A DNA stretch of 64,000 nt, taken from Actinomadura viridilutea. Lineage in GTDB: Bacteria; Actinomycetota; Actinomycetes; Streptosporangiales; Streptosporangiaceae. Of this stretch, positions 8,016 through 16,787 are shown one piece after another (the stretch's first letter is position 1; each line of letters opens with the position of its first letter). Under the pieces are notes generated by a model, which did not search any database, had not been told where the DNA came from, and saw only the letters and a program-made list of their open reading frames with translations. The stretch is from assembly GCA_003001795.1 (NCBI GenBank), contig PVNI01000019.1, forward strand, positions 1 through 64,000, in the 5' to 3' direction. A program made the translations under genes and the position numbers.

Positions 8016-9479
8016 GTGGCCCGACACATGACGCCGGAGGAGTTCCGCCGCTACGGCAGGCAGGTGGTGGACTGGATCGCCGACTACCAGGAGAAGATCG
8101 AGTCCTATCCGGTGCTGTCGCAGGCGCGGCCGGGGGACGTGCTGGCCGCGCTGCCCGTCCACCCGCCCGAGCAGGGCGAGGGCTACGAGAACCTCCTCGC
8201 CGACCTGGAACGCGTCGTCATGCCGGGGATCACGCACTGGCAGCACCCGTCGTTCTTCGCCTACTTCCCGGCCAACGCCAGCGGACCGGCGATCCTGGGG
8301 GACCTGCTGTCGGCCGGGCTCGGCGTGCAGGGCATGCTGTGGGCGACCAGCCCGGCGTGCACCGAGCTGGAGACCCGCATGGCCGACTGGCTGGCCGAAC
8401 TGCTCGGCCTGCCCGCCGCGTTCCGCAGCGACGGCCCCGGCGGCGGGGTGATCCAGGACTCGGCGTCCAGCTCCGCCGTCGTGGCGATCCTGGCCGCGCT
8501 GGAACGCGCCAACGGCGGCCGCGCCGGCCGCGAGGGCCTCACCGGGCGGCACACCCTGTACATCAGCTCGCAGACGCACTCGTCCCTGGAGAAGGCCGCC
8601 AAGATCACCGGGATCGGGGCGGCCGGCGTGCGGACGGTGGACGTCGACCCGCGGACGCTGGCGATGGACCCGGCGCGGCTGGACGCGATGATCGCCGAGG
8701 ACGCGGCCGCGGGCGCGGTGCCCACGATGGTCTGCGCGACGGTCGGCACCACGTCCACCACCGCCATCGACCCCGTCGCCGCCATCGGCGAGGTGTGCCG
8801 CCGCCACGGCGTCTGGCTGCACGTCGACGCCGCATACGCGGGGGTGGCCGCCGTGTGCCCCGAGCTGCGCTGGCTGAACGAGGGCGTGGCCGACTACGCC
8901 GACTCCTACACCACCAACCCGCACAAGTGGCTGCTGACCAACTTCGACTGCAACGTGCTGTGGGTGGCCGACCGCGAGCCCCTGGTCGGGGCGCTGTCGA
9001 TCCTGCCGGAGTACCTGCGCAACCAGGCCAGCGAGTCCGGCGAGGTCATCGACTACCGCGACTGGCAGATCCCGCTCGGACGGCGCTTCCGCGCGCTGAA
9101 GCTGTGGTCGGTGATCCGCTGGTACGGCGCTGAGGGACTGCGCGAGCACATCCGCACCGGCGTGGCGCTGGCCCAGCGGCTCGCCGGGTGGATCCGGGAC
9201 GAGCCCGGGTTCGTGCTGTTCGACCACCATCCGCTGAGCCTGGTGTGCTTCCGCCCGGCGTGGGACGGCCTGCCGGAGGACGAGGCGAACGAGGCGACGA
9301 AGCGCCTCATGGAAACGCTCAACGCCTCCGGAGACCTCTTCCTTACCCACACCAAGGTCGGCGGCCGGGTTCTGCTGCGTATGGCGATCGGCGCCCCCGC
9401 CACTCGGGAGGAGCATGTCCGGGCCGCGTGGCGGCGGATCGTCGAGGAGACACGGAAGCTGGAGAAATCGCTCCAGTAG
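8016..9479 (+). CDS. Pyridoxal-phosphate-dependent group II amino-acid decarboxylase (aromatic amino-acid decarboxylase-like)
   Basis: A 487-aa fold-type I PLP enzyme of the aromatic-L-amino-acid decarboxylase family, of typical length. The internal aldimine lysine is K304 in NPHKWLLTNFD. His188 in SSQTHSS stacks on PLP, and Asp271 in HVDAAYAG contacts the pyridine nitrogen. The HPSFFAYFPA and QDSASSSA substrate and phosphate loops are conserved. It probably decarboxylates tryptophan, tyrosine, phenylalanine or DOPA to the amine; the substrate cannot be settled here. The start is GTG 8016, with ATG 8028 four codons later as an alternative. It stands alone, with no transporter or amine-oxidase neighbour. 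Confidence 0.88.
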   Translation: MARHMTPEEFRRYGRQVVDWIADYQEKIESYPVLSQARPGDVLAALPVHPPEQGEGYENLLADLERVVMPGITHWQHPSFFAYFPANASGPAILGDLLSAGLGVQGMLWATSPACTELETRMADWLAELLGLPAAFRSDGPGGGVIQDSASSSAVVAILAALERANGGRAGREGLTGRHTLYISSQTHSSLEKAAKITGIGAAGVRTVDVDPRTLAMDPARLDAMIAEDAAAGAVPTMVCATVGTTSTTAIDPVAAIGEVCRRHGVWLHVDAAYAGVAAVCPELRWLNEGVADYADSYTTNPHKWLLTNFDCNVLWVADREPLVGALSILPEYLRNQASESGEVIDYRDWQIPLGRRFRALKLWSVIRWYGAEGLREHIRTGVALAQRLAGWIRDEPGFVLFDHHPLSLVCFRPAWDGLPEDEANEATKRLMETLNASGDLFLTHTKVGGRVLLRMAIGAPATREEHVRAAWRRIVEETRKLEKSLQ

Positions 9480-9491
9480 GGCCCTGGCTCG

Positions 9492-9510
9492 GCGGCGCAG
9501 AAAACGCCGC
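9492..9510 (+). terminator. Small hairpin after the decarboxylase gene
   Basis: GCGGCG and CGCCGC form a 6-bp stem with an A-rich 7-nt loop, 12 nt after the stop codon; TCATCC follows. Weak terminator candidate. Confidence 0.35.
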
Positions 9511-9674
9511 TCATCCACTGGGCCTGGGCGAGGCCCACGGCCCCCGGGCCCGCTGAGACGCGGGACGGGCATGGTGCGGGCGGTGTGAAGACACCCGGCG
9601 TCCACGGTCGCACGCCAGTGACGGTTCCACCGTGCAGCCGCCGAGCCGCCACCCTGGGGGCGCATCGGTTGCGG

Positions 9675-10165
9675 ACGTTCACCCCCCCGGGGGCAACCGC
9701 ACCACTTGCGCCAACGCGCGGTCGCCCTGGTAGACGGTCAGTCGCAGAGACGTTTCGGTCGCCATCGCTTCACGCGCCTGGTCCAGGGGCGGTCGCCTCG
9801 GCTCGACTGTGTCCGCCCGGTCACCGTGCCAGGGGCGGCCAGGTTGAAGGCGGTCACGCCGCCAGAAACGTGCCGCTTGAGCTCATGGCCGTGGTCGCCC
9901 CCTGGGGTGCAGCTCGGCCACCAACGTGCCACCCGGGCGGCGACCGCACCACCTGCACCAAGGCGCGGTCGCCCTGGTCGACGGACAGCAGCAACGGCAC
10001 CTGGGGCGCCACCACGTCACACGGCTGGGCCAGTGCGGCGCGGGTGCGGACGGCCGCCTCGGCTTGACCGTGTCCGCCAGGTCACCGTGTGCGGGTACGG
10101 CAGGTCGAGGGTGACCACGCCGTCGGGCACGCGCCGCTTGAGCTCGTCGGGGCGTCGCCCTCCTT
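9675..10165 (-). repeat. Diverged tandem duplication, probably gene remnants
   Basis: Two imperfect copies of a ~215-bp unit lie in direct orientation: about 9681-9900 and 9940-10160. Shared blocks include CTTGAGCTC near one end and GCGCGGTCGCCCTGGT near the other. On the minus strand both encode similar fragments. Copy 2 has DELKRRVPDGVVTLDLPY in one frame and LSVDQGDRALVQVV in another; copy 1 has LTVYQGDRALAQVVRLPPGG ending in a stop at 9679. Frames are broken within each copy. This looks like a duplicated, decayed gene of unknown family. No terminal inverted repeats or transposase motifs are seen. Confidence 0.5.
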
Positions 10166-10200
10166 CAGAGCGCAAGCGCGTTGGGAGCTGGGACGCGGCG

Positions 10201-10731
10201 TCACGACTGGTTCGTCCGCTGCTTCCCGTCGGCGATTTCCAGGTACCGGACGAGGCTTCGCGCCCCCGCCGCGGCGACCCGCACCGTCTCGTGCGCCGCC
10301 CCGGGCGGGGGAGCGGCGACGTGAGCGTCGGCCGGGCTCACCGTCAGGGTGAAGCGGGCGGTCGTGACCGTGGCGGTGAACCCGGCGTGCCGCAGGGCGG
10401 CCGCCCATACCGCCAAGGCGTGAGGGGACGCCCCGGCCTCGAGGCACGCCGTCGTGGACGCGTCACCGGGGTCGGCGGCTACCAGCGGGCCGTAGCGGCC
10501 CGTCAGCAGGGCCACGGCCTCGTCGAGGGAGCGGGCGAAGCGCAGACCGTCGGGAGCGGTCAGGCGCCATCCGCCGCCCGGCCACGGGGCCGCCGCCACC
10601 CGCCGCAGGCGGGGCGACGGCGCGTTGGCCAGCAGGGCGGTCAGCGCACGCTGCCGCCGGATCGCCCCGCCTCCGTCCAAAGGGGCGATCCGCTCCGTCC
10701 AGGTCGCGGCCGAGCCGCACATTCCGCACAC
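10201..10731 (-). CDS. Hypothetical protein with N-terminal CGMCG motif
   Basis: About 176 aa from a GTG at 10731 (or 167 residues downstream-shifted from ATG 10722). It opens with CGMCGSAATW, a CxxC knuckle that could be half of a zinc site. A regular alternation of helices and strands follows (WRLTAPDGLRFARSLDEAVALL, then ATVTTARFTLTVSP), which looks like a genuine globular protein. No known family is recognised. No ribosome-binding site is evident at either start. Upstream codons are arginine-rich and are not included. It abuts the duplicated remnant region, which could be related debris. Confidence 0.5.
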   Translation of the reverse strand: MCGMCGSAATWTERIAPLDGGGAIRRQRALTALLANAPSPRLRRVAAAPWPGGGWRLTAPDGLRFARSLDEAVALLTGRYGPLVAADPGDASTTACLEAGASPHALAVWAAALRHAGFTATVTTARFTLTVSPADAHVAAPPPGAAHETVRVAAAGARSLVRYLEIADGKQRTNQS

Positions 10732-11084
10732 GACGGCTGCTACGGCGTCACGTCGCCGTCGTGTCCGACCGTCCGCCCGACGCCGGGAGCGGAGAGATGG
10801 CGGTCGACGTGTCCGTTTCGAACGCGTCGCACCGGTGCGGCGGCGGCACTGGTTCCTCGGCCGCCCGCTGCGGGACGGTGCCGCGGCGGCCGCCCATGCA
10901 AATGAGCAGGAGGCGCGGCGCACCGCCGGCGGTGCGAGCGGTGCGCCGCGGTGGGCGGGGGCACGGTTGCTCCGGACATGGGTGGCCTTCGTGACGGGGA
11001 ACAGGGGAGAGACATGCGGCTCGCCGCTGTGTCACGCGGGCGAGTGATCCGGCGCGGACGTGCAAGCCCGCGCCGGGCGGGCGG
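10732..11084. other. Intergenic region with no supported gene
   Basis: About 350 bp between two minus-strand genes. Open frames on both strands are low-complexity. No hairpin, repeat or promoter stands out. It must contain the promoter of the hypothetical gene at 10731 if that gene is expressed. Confidence 0.5.
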
Positions 11085-11960
11085 TCAGCGGGGATTGCGT
11101 CGGGCGAAATCGTCGGCGATCTCGTCGAAGGTGACCCAGCGGACGCCGCTGTGCCGGTTGATGTGCTCGATGATGCGCTCGTGCATGAGCAGGTTCTGCG
11201 GCCGGCCCGACACGTCCGGGTGGATCGTCATCGTGAACACCGCGTAGTCGCACTCGCGGTAGACCCAGTCGAACTGGTCCAGCCACAGGCGCTCGACGTC
11301 GCGCGGGTTCACGAAGCCGTGGCTGTTCGGGCTGGCCTTCATGAACATCATCGGCGGCAGGTCGTCCAGGTACCAGGACGCCGGGATCTCGATGAGCGCG
11401 GTCTCCTCGCCGCGCACCAGCGGCCGCATCCACTCCTCCGCCGGACGGTCGTAGTCGATCTTCGTCCAGGAGTCCCCGACGCGGACGTAGTACGGCTCGA
11501 AGTCGCGGTGCATGAGCGAGTGGTCGTACTTGAAGCCGCGCTCCAGCAGCAGCTCGTTGGTGACCGGTGAGAACTCCCACCACGGCGCCACGTAGCCGGT
11601 GGGGCGCCGCCCCGCGCGGCTCTCGATCAGCTCGACGCAGCGGTCCAGGACCGCGGCCTCCTGCTCGCGGGTCATCGCGATGGGGTTCTCGTGGCTGTAG
11701 CCGTGCGCGCCGATCTCGTGCCCGGCCGCCACGCAGGCGTCGAACTCCTTCGGGAACGTCTCGATCGAGTGCCCCGGCCAGAACCAGGTGGACGGCAGGT
11801 CGTGCCGGCGGAACAGCTCCAGCAGGCGCGGCACCCCGACCTCGCCGGCGAACAGGCCGCGGGAGATGTCGCACGGCGAGTCCTCTCCGCCGTACGAGCC
11901 CAGCCAGCCGCCCACCGCGTCCACGTCCACGCCGTATGCGACAAGGATTTCCTTCGCCAT
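11085..11960 (-). CDS. Polysaccharide-deacetylase-fold (NodB/PgdA/PuuE-like) metal-dependent hydrolase
   Basis: A 291-aa cytoplasmic protein (no signal peptide) of the carbohydrate esterase 4 superfamily. The metal-binding triad is visible: Asp12 or Asp14 in AYGVDVDA, and His86 and His90 in HEIGAHGYSHENP. The layout is that of the HpPgdA/allantoinase-PuuE branch rather than of secreted chitin deacetylases; some members of that branch hydrolyse cyclic imides or allantoin instead of acetyl sugars. It lies 12 nt downstream of the asparaginase gene in the same orientation, so the two are probably co-transcribed under the LacI-type operator at 13049-13062. A step acting on an amide or imide substrate before or after the asparaginase is inferred. 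Confidence 0.85.
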   Translation of the reverse strand: MAKEILVAYGVDVDAVGGWLGSYGGEDSPCDISRGLFAGEVGVPRLLELFRRHDLPSTWFWPGHSIETFPKEFDACVAAGHEIGAHGYSHENPIAMTREQEAAVLDRCVELIESRAGRRPTGYVAPWWEFSPVTNELLLERGFKYDHSLMHRDFEPYYVRVGDSWTKIDYDRPAEEWMRPLVRGEETALIEIPASWYLDDLPPMMFMKASPNSHGFVNPRDVERLWLDQFDWVYRECDYAVFTMTIHPDVSGRPQNLLMHERIIEHINRHSGVRWVTFDEIADDFARRNPR

Positions 11961-11972
11961 GTCCTCCCTCTT

Positions 11973-13016
11973 TCAGACGGGCCCGGCCGTCAGGGACCGC
12001 GCCGACGGTGCGGGGCGGCTCAGTGCGCCCGCCTCGACGAGCCAGGTCTCGCAGCGCTCGACCACCGCCGCCGGGGCCGCCGCCGGGTCGGCCGCGATGG
12101 CCGCCGCCAGCAGCAGGCGGGCCTGCCAGGGCGACAGGTCCCCGGCGAACAGCGCGCCCGCGGCGGCCAGGTCGGCGCCGCCCCCGGCGTAAAGGCCGAG
12201 TACAGGCCCCTCCCCGGTCCGGCTGGCCACCGCCACCGGGATGCCTTCCCGGAGCAGGTCGCGGCACGCGGCGACCGTGCCGGGCGTGGCGTTGCCGACG
12301 CCGAACCCGGCGATCACGACGCCCCGCGCGCCCGCGTCCCGGGCGGCGCGCACCGCCGCGGCGTCGGCGCCGAGGTACTGCGGGACGACATCGACCCTGG
12401 GCAGGTCCGTGCGGCGCCCGGTCAGCAGCGGACGGGGCCGGGGCGGGACCGCGCGCGGCCGCACGCCCGCCTCGTCCACCTCGGCGAGCGGGCCGCGTCC
12501 CGGCGCCGCGAACGCGGCCGGCGACAGGCTGCTGACCTTGCGGACGCCCGTGGCGGGCCACACCCGGCCGTCGAACGCCACCGTGACGCCGGTGCCGCGG
12601 GCGGCGTCGGACGCGGCCCACCGCAGCGCCGCCGCCAGGTTGCGGGGGCCGTCCGCGCCGGGGACGCCGAACGGCCGCTGCGCCCCGGTCAGCACCACCG
12701 GCACGGCCGAGTCGTGCCCGAGGGCCAGCAGGAACGCCGCCTCCTCCAGCGTGTCGGTGCCGTGCGTGACGACGACGCCGTCGGCGGCGCGGGCGGCCTC
12801 GCGCACCGCGGCGGCCAGCGCCAGCGCGTCGGCGACGGTGGCGGCGAAGCTGACCGTCCGGCGCAGCTCGCGCGCCTCGACCCGCACGTCCGGGTCCGTC
12901 CACACGTCCCGGGACGCCGCCAGCAGCTCGGCGGTGGACACGCCCGCCCGCCTGCCGCCCGGCGCGTCGGTGGTGGCGATGGTCCCGCCGGTGCCCAGCA
13001 GGATCAGTCGACGCAC
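11973..13016 (-). CDS. L-asparaginase family amidohydrolase (type I/II)
   Basis: A 347-aa cytoplasmic enzyme. It carries both threonine signatures: GTGGTIA (Thr12) near the N-terminus and VVTHGTDTLEE (Thr87-Asp88) at 81-91. The GVRKVSS lysine follows. Together these form the catalytic centre of bacterial asparaginases. There is no signal peptide, so it would act inside the cell. It is the first gene of a two-gene operon with the deacetylase-fold hydrolase and is divergent from a LacI-type repressor. That context suggests an inducible catabolic role on a specific amide, not necessarily asparagine. Confidence 0.88.
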   Translation of the reverse strand: MRRLILLGTGGTIATTDAPGGRRAGVSTAELLAASRDVWTDPDVRVEARELRRTVSFAATVADALALAAAVREAARAADGVVVTHGTDTLEEAAFLLALGHDSAVPVVLTGAQRPFGVPGADGPRNLAAALRWAASDAARGTGVTVAFDGRVWPATGVRKVSSLSPAAFAAPGRGPLAEVDEAGVRPRAVPPRPRPLLTGRRTDLPRVDVVPQYLGADAAAVRAARDAGARGVVIAGFGVGNATPGTVAACRDLLREGIPVAVASRTGEGPVLGLYAGGGADLAAAGALFAGDLSPWQARLLLAAAIAADPAAAPAAVVERCETWLVEAGALSRPAPSARSLTAGPV

Positions 13017-13048
13017 ACGTCCTCCTCGGTGCCCGGCGTTGCGCTAAC

Positions 13049-13062
13049 GTTTGCGCAAACGA
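13049..13062. promoter_or_regulatory. LacI-type operator
   Basis: CGTTTGCGCAAACG is a perfect 14-bp palindrome with the central CpG typical of LacI/PurR-family operators. It lies 33 bp before the asparaginase start and ~150 bp before the divergent LacI-type gene. Autoregulation plus control of the asparaginase operon is the natural reading. Confidence 0.75.
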
Positions 13063-13212
13063 TTGCGTCCATAGTGGGGACTGCAACGGGCCACGTCAAC
13101 CCCCGGACGGCGCCCGCGACGCCGGGTCGGCGCCGGCGCGCCCGGGGCGCGCGCGGGCGGCGCCGCCGTCGGCAAGAATGTGGAGGGACGTCCGCTCCAG
13201 AAGGAGAACCCG

Positions 13213-14217
13213 TTGCCCGACCGACCCCGGTTGTCCGACGTGGCGCGCGCCGCCGGCGTGCACACCACCACCGTGTCGCGGGCCCTGCGCGGCAGCGAGG
13301 GCGTGGGCGAGGAGACCGCCGAGCGGATCCGCCGGGTGGCGGCCGAGCTCGGCTACACCCCCCACCCGGCGGCGATCAGCCTGCGCACCGGGCGCTCCCG
13401 CATGATCGGAGTGGTGGTGCCGCGGCTGACCGACATCGTGCTCGCCACGATCTACGAGGGCATCGAGGAGGGCGCGGCCGCCGCCGGATACCAGACCGTC
13501 GTCGCCAACAGCGGCGACGACCTGGCCACCCAGCGGCTGCGCACCGAGACGCTGCTCGGCATGCGCGTCGACGGCCTCATCCTCGGCGACGCCCGCACCG
13601 ACTCCGACCTGGTGTACGAGCTGCGGAAACAGGGCGTCAAGGTGGTGCTCGCCTCCCGGCGGCTGCCCGGCGTGGTGTCGGTCACCTGCGACGACCTGGA
13701 GGGCGGGCGGCTGGCCGGACGGCACCTGCTGGAGCTCGGGCACCGCCGCGTCGGCGTCATCGCCGGACAGCCGTACGCGTCCACGGGCGTCGAGCGCACC
13801 CGCGGGTTCCGCGAGGTCTACGCCGAGGCGGGCGTGCCCATCCCCGACGAGTACGTGCTGACCTCCCCGTTCGACGCCGAGGGCGGACGCCGCGCCGCCG
13901 CGGCCCTGCTCGCCCTCGACCCCCCTCCCACCGCCCTGTACGCGGTGAACGACTTCGCCGCCATCGGCGCCATGGGCACGATCCGCGCCGCGGGCCTGCG
14001 GGTCGGCGAGGACGTCTCCGTCGTGGGCTACAACGACGTGTCGATCGCGGCCGACCTGCCGGTGTCGCTGACCACGGTCCGCTCGCCCATGCGGGAGATG
14101 GGCCGCGCCGCGGCCGCGGCCCTCATCAAGCTCATCGAAGGCAAGACGTCCCGCTCTCGCCGCCTGCCGCCCGTCCTGGTCGAACGCGCCTCCAGCCGCC
14201 CCGTCCGGACGTCCTGA
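13213..14217 (+). CDS. LacI-family transcriptional regulator
   Basis: A 334-aa regulator. The N-terminal helix-turn-helix (LSDVARAAGVHTTTVSRALRG) is at about residues 6-26, the hinge follows, and a periplasmic-binding-protein-like effector domain occupies 60-334, including MRVDGLIL and VVGYNDVSIAADL. The TTG at 13213 is preferred because AAGGAG lies 7 nt upstream and the HTH starts at once; a longer in-frame start at 13180 has no ribosome site. It is divergent from the asparaginase/deacetylase operon over a perfect operator, its likely target. The effector ligand is unknown. Confidence 0.9.
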   Translation: MPDRPRLSDVARAAGVHTTTVSRALRGSEGVGEETAERIRRVAAELGYTPHPAAISLRTGRSRMIGVVVPRLTDIVLATIYEGIEEGAAAAGYQTVVANSGDDLATQRLRTETLLGMRVDGLILGDARTDSDLVYELRKQGVKVVLASRRLPGVVSVTCDDLEGGRLAGRHLLELGHRRVGVIAGQPYASTGVERTRGFREVYAEAGVPIPDEYVLTSPFDAEGGRRAAAALLALDPPPTALYAVNDFAAIGAMGTIRAAGLRVGEDVSVVGYNDVSIAADLPVSLTTVRSPMREMGRAAAAALIKLIEGKTSRSRRLPPVLVERASSRPVRTS

Positions 14218-14459
14218 ACGCTCTCGTCGGACGCTTCGGCCCGGCTGCGCGAGGTCGAGGCGGAGGTGACGCGACGGCCCCGTCCGAGCACCCGCGCATC
14301 CGTGTCCGCTACCGCTCCGTCACCAGGATGGGCGCACCGCGCCGACGAGTTGCCCGTGCGACGCCGAGCTGCTCTGATGGGGCATCGTGACGGGCGAGGG
14401 GCGGCGGCCGCGGACGCGCGCCCTGCGACGCGCGCCGCGGAACATGCTGGAGTGCTGAC

Positions 14460-15242
14460 GTGAACCGGATCTCATGCCAGGAGCGACTGCTGCCCGGACG
14501 CACCCTCCGGCAGAAATGGGACTTCGCCGTGCGGGCCGGGTACGGGGCGATCGAGCTGTGCGGACGCGAGGATCTGCGCGAACGCCTGCCCGAACTGCGC
14601 GAGGCGGCGCGCTCCGGGGTCGTCATGCCCACCGTGCACGCCGGGGCGCCGCGGACGCACGGCCCGGAGGCACGGCGGGACGCGGTCGCACGGGTCCGGA
14701 CCCAGCTGTCGGTGATCGCCGAGCTGGGCGGCACGGGCGTGATCACACCCGCCTTCCCGCCGCAGCCCGGCGGGGACGGTGACGGCGCCGCGTCCCAGGA
14801 CGACCTGGACGACCTGGCCGAGCTCGGCGCTCACGCGGCCGACGAGGGCGTCACGCTGTTCCTGGCGCCGCTGAACCGGTACGAGCACCCGCGGGTGAAC
14901 CGGTTGGAGCAGGCGGTCGCGCTGGTCCGCGCGCTCGGGCTGGACTCGGTGCGCGTGGCCGCCGGGACGTTCCACATGAACATCGAGGAGGCCGACCCGG
15001 CGGCGGCCGTGCTGGCGGCGGCGCCGTGGCTGGGGCACGTGCACGTCAGCGACAGCAACCGCCGCCCGCCCGGCGCCGGCCACCTCGACTGGCCCGCGCT
15101 GCTGGGCGCCCTGGACGCGGCCGGGTACGACGGCGACCTGGTCGTCGAAGGCGCGCCCGCGGGCGAACCGGAGGAGGCCCTGGCGGCGGTCCCGGGGTTC
15201 CTGCGGCGGGCGCTGCCCGCGCGGGGGAGGCCGGCCTCGTGA
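14460..15242 (+). CDS. TIM-barrel sugar isomerase/epimerase (AP-endonuclease 2 family)
   Basis: A 260-aa xylose-isomerase-like TIM-barrel protein. It shows GAIELCG near residues 27-33, a putative metal-binding Glu in FHMNIEEADP, LGHVHVSDSNR with the usual His, and DGDLVVEGAP with the terminal metal-binding Glu. Family members isomerise or epimerise ketoses, inositols or hydroxypyruvate-type acids. The GTG start at 14460 is kept because homology begins directly. Its last four bases overlap the next gene, a glucosylglycerate-hydrolase-like enzyme, so the two are translationally coupled and probably act on the same carbohydrate. Confidence 0.82.
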   Translation: MNRISCQERLLPGRTLRQKWDFAVRAGYGAIELCGREDLRERLPELREAARSGVVMPTVHAGAPRTHGPEARRDAVARVRTQLSVIAELGGTGVITPAFPPQPGGDGDGAASQDDLDDLAELGAHAADEGVTLFLAPLNRYEHPRVNRLEQAVALVRALGLDSVRVAAGTFHMNIEEADPAAAVLAAAPWLGHVHVSDSNRRPPGAGHLDWPALLGALDAAGYDGDLVVEGAPAGEPEEALAAVPGFLRRALPARGRPAS

Positions 15243-16588
15243 GCTCCTCCGCCATCCTCGAGGGGGTCCGCCCGGACGCCGCGGACCTCGTCGGCCTGCG
15301 CCGGGCGGCCGCCCGGGTCCTGCTGGGGAACTGGACCGGCTCGTCGACCGTGCCGTCCCGCACCCTGTACCCGCACCAGTGGAGCTGGGACTCGGCGTTC
15401 GTGGCGCTCGGCCTGCGGCACCTGTCGCCCCGCCGGGCGCAACGCGAACTGGAGTCGCTGCTGGGCGCCCAGTGGGACGACGGGCGCCTGCCGCACATCG
15501 TGTTCGACGCGGCGACCCCGGAGGGCGCCTACTTCCCCGGCCCGGACTTCTGGCGCGCGGGCCCCTTCCCCGGAGTGCGCACCTCCGGGATCGTCCAGCC
15601 GCCCGTGCACGCCTTCGCCGTGTGGGAGGTGTTCCGGGCCGACCCGGCCGAGGCGGAGCGGCGCGGCTTCCTGGCTCGGGCCTATCCGCGGCTGGCCGCC
15701 TGGCACCGGTACCTGAGGACGCGCCGCGACCTGGGCGGCCACGGCCTGGCGGCGATCGTCCACCCGTGGGAGTCGGGCATGGACAACAGTCCGTGCTGGG
15801 ACGGTCCGCTGGCCCGCGTCGATCCGGTGCCGCCGTCAAGGTTCCGGCGCCGCGACCTCGACCACGCCGCCCCCGGCGACCGTCCCACCGACCTGGACTA
15901 CGGGCGGTACGTGCGGCTCGCCGCCCACTACCGCGACCACGGGTACGACGACGCCTCCGCCCCCCACGCGTTCGCCGTCGAGGACCCGGCGTTCAACGCG
16001 CTGCTGGCGCTGTCGGAGCTGGCCCTGGCGCGCATCGCCGCCGCGGTCGGCGCCGACCCGGCGCCGCACCGCCGACGCGCCGACGAGGTCGTCGCCGCGC
16101 TGCTGGACCGGCTGTGGGACGCGTCGAGCGGCCTGTTCCTGTGCCGCGACCTGCGCGGCGGCGGGCTGATCCGCGAGCACGGCGTCACCGGGCTGGTGCC
16201 GCTGGCCGTGCCGGGGCTGCCGGTCGCCGCGGACCTGCTGCGCACCGCGTGCGGCGCGCGGTTCGGGCTGGGCCGCGTCCACATGGTGCCCAGCTACGAC
16301 CTGACCGGGCCGGCGTTCGACCCCGCCCGCTACTGGCGCGGCCCGAGCTGGTTCAACATCGGCCGGCTCGTCCACCTCGGGCTGCTCGAGCACGGCGCCG
16401 CGGAGCGGGCCGCGGCGCTGCGCCGCTCGATGCTGCGCGCCGCGGCCCGCTCGCGGTTCGCCGAGTACGTCGACCCGCTGACCGGCGAGGGGCACGGCGC
16501 CACCGGATTCGCCTGGACGGCCGCCACCGTTCTCGACCTGATCGCCCACGACCCACCAAAAGTCGATGAAGTGGGACAAAATAGCTGA
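15239..16588 (+). CDS. GH63-type glucosylglycerate/mannosylglycerate hydrolase-like glycoside hydrolase
   Basis: A 449-aa cytoplasmic (α/α)6-barrel enzyme, the same size as the mycobacterial glucosylglycerate hydrolase. The general acid region HPWESGMDNS places Asp at residue 182, the position reported for the mycobacterial enzyme. A Glu at 417 in VDPLTGEGHGATGF matches the expected general base. The aromatic NWTGSSTVPS and PHQWSWDSAF segments line the substrate site. Such enzymes release glucose and glycerate from the compatible solute glucosylglycerate, typically on recovery from nitrogen or osmotic stress. The GTG start overlaps the isomerase stop by 4 nt. Specificity for glucosyl or mannosyl is not resolved. 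Confidence 0.82.
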   Translation: MSSSAILEGVRPDAADLVGLRRAAARVLLGNWTGSSTVPSRTLYPHQWSWDSAFVALGLRHLSPRRAQRELESLLGAQWDDGRLPHIVFDAATPEGAYFPGPDFWRAGPFPGVRTSGIVQPPVHAFAVWEVFRADPAEAERRGFLARAYPRLAAWHRYLRTRRDLGGHGLAAIVHPWESGMDNSPCWDGPLARVDPVPPSRFRRRDLDHAAPGDRPTDLDYGRYVRLAAHYRDHGYDDASAPHAFAVEDPAFNALLALSELALARIAAAVGADPAPHRRRADEVVAALLDRLWDASSGLFLCRDLRGGGLIREHGVTGLVPLAVPGLPVAADLLRTACGARFGLGRVHMVPSYDLTGPAFDPARYWRGPSWFNIGRLVHLGLLEHGAAERAAALRRSMLRAAARSRFAEYVDPLTGEGHGATGFAWTAATVLDLIAHDPPKVDEVGQNS

Positions 16589-16680
16589 AGGTTGATCTTT
16601 CAAATGGTCGCGCATTTTCCGGGCGCGCCCCGAAGATCGGGCGGATCGGGCGGGCGGCCGTAGCGAATATTTGGGAGATC

Positions 16681-16709
16681 TTGACAGATTTCCGGAGACT
16701 TCGTCTAAT
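16681..16709 (+). promoter_or_regulatory. Strong sigma-70-type promoter for the VWA gene
   Basis: TTGACA (16681-16686), a 17-nt spacer and TCTAAT (16704-16709): a near-consensus housekeeping promoter in a locally AT-richer 120-bp stretch. Transcription would start near 16716. This rules out the upstream in-frame start at 16671 for the next gene. Confidence 0.75.
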
Positions 16710-16787
16710 TCAAGTTCGGCACGGCGCGCCGCGTCCGCGCCGTGCGCCGTCGGGGGCGAGCGGGGGTGGTCGACGAAGCGAGGGCCG

